Below, in pieces: positions 30,256 through 36,029 of a stretch of DNA of 36,029 nt. The notes below the pieces were generated by a model. The model worked only from the letters and a program-made list of their open reading frames with translations, was not told the DNA's origin and did no database searches. This DNA is from Schlegelella_A sp038241255 (GTDB taxonomy: Bacteria > Pseudomonadota > Gammaproteobacteria > Burkholderiales > Burkholderiaceae_C), in contig JBBRFW010000033.1 in NCBI GenBank assembly GCA_038241255.1, positions 1 through 36,029 of the forward strand, read 5' to 3'. Both the position numbers and the translations under genes were made by a program. Numbering within the stretch: position 1 is the stretch's first letter; every line of letters begins with the position of its first letter.

Positions 30256-30370
30256 AGCAGGCAACTCCGAAGCACGAGGGCGCCAGCGCCTGGCGGAAGG
30301 GGTTGGATCTACTGCACCGATCCACCCTTGGGTGACCCTTGTGTGGGCTCCGATCGCGGCGGACGTCCGC

Positions 30371-31862
30371 CTAGACACCCAGGTCGCCCTCACCAGCTCG
30401 CGCGCTTCGCTTGCCGTTCACATGCGCCCAGAAGGCGGCCTTGCGTCCGTGGCGCGATCGGATCTCGGCTTCGAATCTTTCATGCGACTGCAAGGGCATC
30501 AGGTCAGTACCGGAGTCGGCGATTTCGCCGAGCCGTGCCCAGTAGCGGGCGGCGTGCCCGTAGGCCCGCGCGTAGGCGCGGTCGAGGATTCCCTTGAGGA
30601 GCGCGCGGTAGATGACGGTCTCGCCGCGCCAGCACTCGTGTTCTCGAAGCCCTTTGGCCAAGGGCACCAGGGCAGGGTAGTCGTCGCCGGCGATGCGGGA
30701 AGGCTCGGCGATCAACCTCGCCTCGGCGGTTGCGGCATCGCCGAGCTCCAGCAACAACGCGGCGGCTGTCGTCGGCTCGTCATGGTCGAGCGCCAACTGG
30801 CGGGCGCTTGACAGAGCCGCCGGACGAGCGGCTTCTGGAACATGTTCGATCCAGCGCTGCAGGGAGAAGGCAGTAAGCGTGCGCTCGAACAGCTGCTGCC
30901 GGAGCGGCGCACTCTCCTCGAACCGGCCGAGTCGGCCCAGCGCTTCTGCCAGCAGACTTTGCCGGCTGTCTTCCATGTGGCCCCACGCCCCCTGCAGCCA
31001 GGCGCCAGGCGAGCGCGTCTGCGGGCCGATCAGCGTCGAGGTACGCTTGGACGAACGCCTGTTGCTGCGGGGCATTGGGCCGAGGGCTGTAACTCAGCAC
31101 CGCGCGGACCTTCACATCGGGATCGCGAAGTGCCTCCGCCAGCAGCGATAGCGCGGCCGAGATCTTGAAGACCTCGTGCGGCAACCGCTCTGCCTCGGAC
31201 GCACTGGACAGCGTGTCGGCCATACGCGCTTCGAACAGGGCCACGAGGTCCCGAAGGGCGGACTCTCCGAGTAGCAGGTCGGCACGTCGCAGCAGCTCTT
31301 CGCGCGCGCCATAGTCGTCCGCTTCGGCCAGCTTCATCAGTCGCTCAGGCCATACGTTTGCTGGCGTCTCGCAGAGGGCCGCTGCCTCAAGCCAGTGGCG
31401 GCAGGCCGCGCGTACCGCATCGCCGATACAGCCGTCGGAATCGTCGGCACGCTCGAACCACGCGGCATCGGCTTCGATGAAGCTTTCAATCAGTGCTACC
31501 GCCGCAGGGGGATCCGCGGGCATCAGCTCGCGTTTGATCTGACCGAGCCAGGCTTCGAGCAGGCGGCCGTACTCGCGCGCCTCGCGGTAGTCGTAGAACC
31601 TGGTCGATCGCCGCCAGGCAGCCAAGGTCTTCTTGAAGCCGGCCGCGAGCTTGTCCGGGCGGTCGGCCAGTTGCATTCGAGCCAGGCGCTGCTGAACTGC
31701 ATCGTGGTCGGCGGCCAGCTCGAGCAGGACGGCAACGAGGATAGGAACCTCCTGTCGCTGCAGGAAGGTTTCCAGACTTTCGGCGGGCTTCTTGGGCATT
31801 GGGTCTCGGTCTCGGAGCGCGTCGGCGGATGAGGGCCCTGCCAAGGCCAATCGCGCGTTCAT
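30371..31862 (-). pseudogene. DUF6880 family gene, frameshifted by a 7-bp duplication
   Basis: Two frames of the minus strand together make one protein of about 495 residues. The first runs from ATG 31862 to about 31005 (ESLETFLQRQEVPILVAVLL, KKTLAAWRRSTRFYDYREAR, FERADDSDGCIGDAVRAACR, FVQAYLDADRPADALAW). The second runs from there to TAG 30371 (WLQGAWGHMEDSRQSLLAEA, CWRGETVIYRALLKGILDRA, HAARYWARLGEIADS, SRHGRKAAFWAHV). This order matches DUF6880 proteins, helical-repeat proteins of unknown function. Removing one copy of the tandem repeat at 30998-31011 restores a single frame. The ATG at 31862 overlaps the stop of a small upstream gene (ATGA); ATG 31799 is an alternative. Confidence 0.8.
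30998..31011. repeat. 7-bp tandem duplication causing the DUF6880 frameshift
   Basis: CCAGGCG occurs twice in direct succession. With one copy deleted the minus strand reads ALAWLQGAWGHMEDS without interruption, joining the two halves of the DUF6880 gene. This is the signature of a slipped-strand duplication. Confidence 0.8.
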
Positions 31863-32041
31863 TCGATGATGGGAATCGGCTCTCGATCCTCGAATGCCGA
31901 CTGCACGGCTTCGATCAGCCGCAGAGCGAGGGCCTAGCCGCCCAAGGGCGGGTACTCCTTCGCGAGCTTGCCCGAGATTGTCCAGCCGCTTTCCTCAATT
32001 GACCGGATGATCCTTGCCGCATCGACGTCCGCCATCTCCAT
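31859..32041 (-). pseudogene. Small gene upstream of DUF6880, in-frame TAG
   Basis: From ATG 32041 the frame reads ADVDAARIIRSIEESGWTIS and GKLAKEYPPLGG, a TAG at 31934-31936, then ALALRLIEAVQSAFEDREPI and a stop TGA that overlaps the DUF6880 ATG. The continuous, protein-like composition on both sides and the ATGA overlap suggest a 60-residue helical protein translationally coupled to DUF6880, now interrupted. No family recognised; a partner or antitoxin-like role would be a guess. Confidence 0.5.
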
Positions 32042-32490
32042 ACCGTTACAAAAAAATGGTATGAGTTCAACTAAAACATTACCGCTTCGCTTCTCAGATG
32101 CTTAAACGCTATCGCAGAACCTCGAGCCGCCATCGCGACCGTCAGCGAGCAGCGGGTTCTCGTGGTCGAGCGTTTCGACCGCGGCGTGGCAGCCCCTGAA
32201 GCAGTTGCGCAGCGTGCGCTGGATGCTGTTGCCGGTCTGCGTGCCAGCCGGCGCGGGGTGAGCCTGGGCGGACTCAGCACCGCGATCTCGTGCGCGAGCG
32301 GCAGCGCTGACGGTGGCTGGCGTCCTGCAAGCCTTCGTCGTCGGTGTCTCCGATCAGCGACTGCCGGTGGCGAAGCGGGCGTCGCCGAGAGTGCGGGCGT
32401 AGCGCATCGGCGCCTGGTGGCCGCGTTAGGCGACTTCTCTCCGACACCGCGCGTTCCGCGGCGAGTGGTAGCGGCAAGGGGCACTTCGAA
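32042..32490. other. No intact gene; possibly decayed coding sequence
   Basis: 449 bases between the small gene and the fic promoter. The minus strand has one stretch of protein-like sequence (RTLRNCFRGCHAAVETLD, ENPLLADGRDGG) without start and surrounded by frame changes. I cannot assign it. Confidence 0.45.
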
Positions 32491-32492
32491 CC

Positions 32493-32517
32493 TGAATCAC
32501 TAGCCTACGTTGATTTA
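32493..32517. promoter_or_regulatory. Palindrome 1 of fic promoter (unit B copy)
   Basis: TGAATCA, eight bases, CGTTGATTTA: the same length and outer bases as the perfect palindrome at 17774-17798, with the left inner arm degraded. It overlaps the -35 hexamer. Confidence 0.6.
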
Positions 32518-32539
32518 ATCTCAATCTCTAACCTAAAAT
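32510..32539 (+). promoter_or_regulatory. Predicted fic promoter (unit B copy)
   Basis: -35 TTGATT (32510-32515), 18 bases, -10 TAAAAT (32534-32539, five of six consensus bases). A transcript would begin near 32546, about 26 bases before the fic ATG. Both hexamers lie inside palindromes, so autoregulation is likely. Confidence 0.6.
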
Positions 32540-32562
32540 AACACCCTATCTTGTTTTAGGTT
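32530..32562. promoter_or_regulatory. Palindrome 2 of fic promoter (unit B copy)
   Basis: AACCTAAAA (32530-32538) and TTTTAGGTT (32554-32562) around a partly symmetric centre. It equals the outer part of the perfect palindrome at 17809-17845; the differences are concentrated in the centre. It ends 9 bases before the fic ATG. Confidence 0.65.
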
Positions 32563-32571
32563 GCGGCCCTC

Positions 32572-33738
32572 ATGCGGAGACGCCCGCCCGGATCGTACGT
32601 CGAGGTCGCAACGGCCGGTGAGCGCTTCCGCGCGTTCGTGCCCACGGCGCTGCCGCCGACGCCGCCGGTTCATTGGTCGGCTGCGCTGCGGCGCCGCTTC
32701 GACGACGCGCTGCTTGCGCTCGGTCGGCTCGACGCGCTCTCGGCGCACCTGCCCAATGCATCGCTGCTGCTCTACAGCTTCGTGCGAAAGGAGGCGGTGC
32801 TGTCGTCGCAGATCGAAGGAACGCAGTCTTCGCTCGCTGACCTGCTGCTCTACGAGATTGACGAGCAGCCCGGCGTGCCGATGGAAGATGCGCGCGAGGT
32901 GAGCCGCTGCGTGGCCGCGCTCGAGCACGGGCTCGAAGCGCTGCGCGGCGGTCTGCCGCTCTCGATGCGCCTCCTGCGCGGCATGCACGAGGTGCTGATG
33001 GCGCACCCCGGCGGGCGCGGCAAGACGCCAGGCGAGGTGCGCCGCTCGCAGGTGTGGATCGGCGGCACGAGGCCAGGCAACGCCGCGTTCGTGCCACCGC
33101 CGGCCAACCGCCTGGCCGAGTGCCTGAAGTCCTTCGAGCGCTTCCTCAACGACGAGCCCGAGCCGACGCCGCCGCTGATCAAGGCGGCGCTGGCGCACGT
33201 GCAGTTCGAGACGATCCACCCCTTCCTCGACGGCAACGGGCGCCTCGGGCGGCTGCTCATCGTGCTGCAGCTGGTGGCGGACGGCGTGCTGCGCGAGCCC
33301 ATGCTCTACCCGAGCCTCTTCTTCAAGACGCATCGTGCGCTGTACTACGAGCTGTTGAACGAAGTGCGCCTGCACGGCGACTGGGAGCGCTGGCTGGAGT
33401 TCTTCGCCGAGGGTGTCGAAGCAAGTGCGACACAGGCGGTGGCCACGGCGAATGCGCTGTTGGCCCTGGTGAATGGCGACCGCGGTCGCATCTCATCGCT
33501 GGGCCGCGCGGCGAGCTCGGCGCTGGAGGTGCACCAGGCGCTGCAGCGCCAGCCCCTGGCCACCTCGGGCGCGCTGGTGAAGGCCACCGCGCTGACGGCG
33601 GCCACGGTCAACAAGTCTCTCGCGCACCTGGAGCGGCTGGGTATCGTCAGCGAACTCACGAACCGGCAGCGCGGCCGCGTGTTCGCGTATCGGCGCTATG
33701 TGGACGAACTGGCGGCGGAGCTGGAGACTGGTCGGTAG
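32572..33738 (+). CDS. Fic family protein (AMP transferase), class II
   Basis: 388 residues from ATG 32572. N-terminal Fic_N region, then the inhibitory helix motif VLSSQIEGTQSS (about 76-87; the SxxxEG Glu blocks the active site, as in class II Fic proteins). The Fic core has HPFLDGNGRLGR (216-227) with catalytic His216. RSQVWIGGTRPGNAAFVPPP is the typical flap. The C-terminus carries a winged-helix-like domain (about 310-380, ATSGALVKATALTAATVNKS, LAHLERLGIVSELTNRQRG). The enzyme transfers AMP (or another nucleotide part) from ATP to a protein hydroxyl; the target is unknown. The winged helix makes self-regulation at the upstream palindromes plausible. All key residues are kept. Confidence 0.92.
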   Translation: MRRRPPGSYVEVATAGERFRAFVPTALPPTPPVHWSAALRRRFDDALLALGRLDALSAHLPNASLLLYSFVRKEAVLSSQIEGTQSSLADLLLYEIDEQPGVPMEDAREVSRCVAALEHGLEALRGGLPLSMRLLRGMHEVLMAHPGGRGKTPGEVRRSQVWIGGTRPGNAAFVPPPANRLAECLKSFERFLNDEPEPTPPLIKAALAHVQFETIHPFLDGNGRLGRLLIVLQLVADGVLREPMLYPSLFFKTHRALYYELLNEVRLHGDWERWLEFFAEGVEASATQAVATANALLALVNGDRGRISSLGRAASSALEVHQALQRQPLATSGALVKATALTAATVNKSLAHLERLGIVSELTNRQRGRVFAYRRYVDELAAELETGR

Positions 33739-34092
33739 CCGATTCGCGTTTTGCACGGCGGATGGCCCGCCGTCGATGACGGCGCAGCGAAATCGCGAAG
33801 TGTCGAGCGATCTCAGTGGAGGCCGGACTACGTCGACGAGCTGCGCTCGGTCGCCGCCGTCCCGAGAAGTCCGCGCCATCTCTAGCGATGGAATTCAGCG
33901 GCGGCTCAGGCAACTGTGCCATTCGCGTCCGTTGGCTATGCATGGCGATGTGCGAAGAGTTCGCCGCGCTCGACGACAACAGCAATCGGCGCTTGCCTCG
34001 CGTCAGCGCTTGAAAGCGCGGGAGCGAAAGAAACTGGCCGAAATCTTTCGGCGACTTAGTGCGACCGGCCCCTAGAGTGGACTGATCAACCT
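33739..34092. other. No gene seen between fic and mobilization module B
   Basis: About 350 bases with short frames only, none with a recognisable motif or ribosome-binding site. Confidence 0.6.
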
Positions 34093-34118
34093 TGCCCCAA
34101 TTTAGTCGAAATTGGGCA
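34093..34118. repeat. Inverted repeat at the left edge of mobilization module B
   Basis: TGCCCCAATTT and AAATTGGGCA around a short loop. It is the counterpart of 22697-22722. Confidence 0.5.
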
Positions 34119-34247
34119 GGAAATCAGAGCCTTTCGCGGTCCAGACTGATTCTTCGGCCAAGCCGGCTCGGAGGCGGCGATAAACGACAACGAATTCGTT
34201 GGAACCGTCGACGGCATCGCGGCGATCGCGCACCTCATCCACGGAAG

Positions 34248-34314
34248 AGAGCCGGCAGTCTCAGGACGTCCACGAACGTCTCGAGCGATGAAATCTAGAG
34301 GAATTTCATCGCAG
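34248..34314. repeat. Conserved 67-bp block with palindrome, copy B (oriT candidate)
   Basis: Counterpart of 22848-22914 with one base changed (34295, inside the left arm GCGATGAAATC). The right arm AATTTCATCGC is intact. It is 161 bases before the AlpA-like start. Conservation here is higher than in the genes that follow. Confidence 0.45.
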
Positions 34315-34475
34315 CTGACCTGCCGAACTCGGTCGATGATCAACAGCAGGTCTTGCACGACACGTATTCCGGAACGGCGCTTAATTTCAGCGAAATCTGG
34401 TCGCCAGTTCTGAGCGATTCGCCGCCTAGACTGTTTTGCGCGAAGCGTGCCAGCCATTTGTTTTCGGAGTCAGCC

Positions 34476-34706
34476 ATGGACCACAACGAGTCCCTACGTT
34501 CTGCAGAGCGCGCTGGACCCATCCCGCCATTCATGCGCCTGTCGGATGTTCTGCGGGCGACAGCTCTTTCCCGTTCCACTGTCTACCGGATGGTGGCCGA
34601 GCACACCTTCCCGGCGCCAGTCAAGCTGGGCAAGCGAGCCGTCCGCTGGCGTCCTGGTGACGTGCGGCAGTGGTCCGACGCGCGCCCGAGCGCGTCGGCA
34701 CGCTGA
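34476..34706 (+). CDS. AlpA-like HTH regulator of mobilization module B
   Basis: 76 residues, ATG 34476, GGAG upstream. It is a close relative of 23074-23304 (same length; PFMRLSDVLRATALSRSTVY then RMVAEHTFPAPVKLGKRAVRW). A longer in-frame extension upstream exists only in this copy and is out of frame in copy A, which supports the ATG chosen. Confidence 0.85.
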   Translation: MDHNESLRSAERAGPIPPFMRLSDVLRATALSRSTVYRMVAEHTFPAPVKLGKRAVRWRPGDVRQWSDARPSASAR

Positions 34707-34757
34707 CGGAAGCGGGTTGCCGGCTCGTCGTTCTCGACCGCTTCATCTGCAGTAACC

Positions 34758-35348
34758 ATGGCAGGCACCCATCGCGAGCGGATGACTATCGACCTGCGCG
34801 GTCTCGGTCCGGCTCTTCGTGCGCATGCGAAGGCCCGGCGGTTGACGCTCGCGGCTGCCGCGCGCTCGGCTCTCGCGGCGGCGCTCCAGGACACTTCGTC
34901 CCCGGATGCGGACGAGGTCGACAACGAACAGGACCAGTCGGCGGATCACTCCCTCAAGCTGACGCTGCGACTGCGGCGTGGCGCGGCGAATCGATTGGCG
35001 ACTCGTGCGCGGGCGGCGGGTCTGCCATATGGCGCCTACCTGGCGACGTTGCTCGACGGCACACCAGCTCCGCCGCTGGCCGCCGACCACGAGCACGCGG
35101 TGACGGCCCTCGGCGCTTCTACGGAGCGGCTTGCCGTCATCTCAGCCGACCTCAACGAGCTGATCCGCACGGTGGGCCGAGCCGGCCTATCGGCGGCTCG
35201 ACAGTTCGACGATCGCATGGTCAGCCTCGCTGGGGACGTGCGCCAGCATCTGGCGCTGGCATCGCGCTTGATGGCTGCCTTGCAGCCCGCCGCGCGACCG
35301 AGGCAGCGATCCGGCAGGCGACCCGACAGCTGGCGGCGCGCCCCATGA
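34758..35348 (+). CDS. MobC-like mobilization accessory protein (module B)
   Basis: 196 residues, the counterpart of 23355-23942 with the same domain order (TIDLRGLGPALRAHAKARRL; KLTLRLRRGAANRLATRARA; GLPYGAYLATLLDG). The largest differences are in the linker (SSPDADEVDNEQ) and the C-terminal helix. It overlaps the relaxase ATG (ATGA at 35345-35348). It appears intact. Confidence 0.75.
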   Translation: MAGTHRERMTIDLRGLGPALRAHAKARRLTLAAAARSALAAALQDTSSPDADEVDNEQDQSADHSLKLTLRLRRGAANRLATRARAAGLPYGAYLATLLDGTPAPPLAADHEHAVTALGASTERLAVISADLNELIRTVGRAGLSAARQFDDRMVSLAGDVRQHLALASRLMAALQPAARPRQRSGRRPDSWRRAP

Positions 35349-35882
35349 ACGCCACACCGCGTGTCGACGGCGTCCTCGTCCAGTGGGGCGAGCGGCTCTT
35401 CTATCCGGGCAACCGCATCGTCCGGCCGGCGCACACGCCGCGCCTGTCGGGGAGCGTCGGCCAACGGGCCGCGGCGATCCGCCGGCACATCCATGCCACG
35501 GTCGTTCGGCGCGCCCCGCAAGTGATGGTCAAGGTCACCGGCGGCGGCCGAGGCATGGCGGCGATTGCCGCGCACTTTCGGTACATCAGCAGGAACGGAC
35601 AGCGGCCGTTCGAGGACGACCGAGGCGTCGTCCGCGAAGGCAAGGAATCACTGCATGACCTCGCCGAGCAGTGGCGCTACGGCGGCTCGCTCATCGACGA
35701 GACGAGCCCGCGGCGAGAGGCGTTCAACCTCATGCTGTCGATGCCGCGCGGCACCGACCCTCTCGTCGTGCAGCGTGCGGCCTGGGAATTCGCCAAGGCC
35801 GAGCTCGGCGACCACCGGTACGTGATGGTGCTGCACGACCACCAGGCGAATCCGCACGTGCACATTAGCGTGCGCGCCGAGT
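35345..35882 (+). pseudogene. MobA/VirD2-type relaxase, interrupted after the three-His motif
   Basis: Starts at ATG 35345 and matches copy A over the first 179 residues (VMVKVTGGGRGMAAIAAHFR, YISRNGQRPFEDDRG, LHDHQANPHVHISVRAES). At about 35882 the sequence changes to an unrelated one; the frame stays open to the window edge but now reads antisense to a serine recombinase. Copy A continues QLGKRLNPRKADLQRWRETF at this point. The gene is therefore broken earlier than copy A. Confidence 0.85.
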
Positions 35883-36029
35883 CCAAGCACTTCACCGCTG
35901 CAGATCGCCGCCAGCAGCCGCTCAAAGCCCCGACGCGCTACACCGCCGGCCGACACGCCGAGGTCGTCATCGATAACGACCACTTCGGACCAGCCGAGCA
36001 GCCTTGCCCGGTCGGCCAATGCGTACTGG
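35883..36029 (-). pseudogene. Serine recombinase fragment, continues beyond window
   Basis: The minus strand reads QYALADRARLLGWSEVVVID, DDLGVSAGGVARRGFERLLA and AICSGEVLG, the early part of the resolvase domain of large serine recombinases (the region after the catalytic Ser; the R/E-x-x-I-D-D-LG pattern). It ends abruptly at the relaxase junction, so the C-terminal part is lost; the N-terminus with the catalytic Ser would lie past 36029. Confidence 0.65.

Noticed and set aside
34353..34475. 41-codon N-terminal extension of AlpA-like copy B
   Set aside because: The same DNA in copy A is out of frame with the AlpA-like gene, and both copies have a good ribosome-binding site at the internal ATG.
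1..36029. CRISPR arrays, rRNA genes and intact insertion sequences
   Set aside because: No regularly spaced repeats, rRNA segments, or transposase genes with terminal inverted repeats were seen.

Overview
The window is high-GC proteobacterial DNA. The gene order rsmB, DUF4390 gene, NtrY-like kinase, short NtrX-like regulator is typical of Betaproteobacteria (Burkholderiales-like), and codon use in the left half fits that. I read it as a chromosome segment with two parts: ordinary backbone (1 to about 16250) and a composite integrated region (about 16250 to the window end).

Backbone. From the left: the start of a glycine-zipper protein (minus strand, cut by the window edge); a DUF4397 lipoprotein; a small lipoprotein directly upstream of a secreted S8 (subtilisin-like) protease; then on the minus strand a tightly overlapped set, SET-domain methyltransferase, birA and a SPOR-like membrane protein. 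topB (DNA topoisomerase III) runs divergently from the SET gene. After a small secreted protein come folE and a BLUF blue-light sensor gene in one minus-strand unit, then the translationally coupled run rsmB, DUF4390, NtrY-like kinase and NtrX-like regulator. The backbone ends with tRNA-Phe(GAA).

Integrated region. tRNA-Phe is an attachment site. The last 14 bases of the tRNA plus flanking DNA (29 bp, 16250-16278) recur exactly at 26657-26685, about 10.4 kb away. The first unit (A) carries an intact P4-type tyrosine integrase, a complete hipBA module with three palindromic operators, a HigA-type antitoxin with a truncated toxin, a membrane-anchored Mrr-type nuclease, a DUF4124 protein, an AbiEii fragment, a mobilization module (AlpA-like, MobC-like, 3'-truncated relaxase) and then joined fragments (CBS protein, DUF2971 protein, hsdR 3' end, tRNA-Asn 3' half). 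The second unit (B) begins right at the repeated attachment site with an integrase that has lost its first 157 codons. It continues with an AbiE-type toxin-antitoxin pair (intact antitoxin with promoter and operators, toxin with an in-frame TAG), a HigA/NadS-like antitoxin, a frameshifted DUF6880 gene, a complete Fic-family gene with a two-palindrome promoter, and a second copy of the mobilization module. Its relaxase is interrupted by a piece of a serine recombinase gene at the right edge. The two units look like related elements integrated in tandem at one tRNA gene and now decaying.

Most noteworthy: a lipoprotein that looks like a free-standing S8 propeptide/inhibitor beside its protease; the folE-BLUF pair; a palindrome-promoter block preserved in front of fic in both units; a 67-bp near-identical palindrome-bearing block before both mobilization modules (oriT candidate); and several exactly locatable inactivating lesions. 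Homology statements come from reading the protein sequences; no database search was run.
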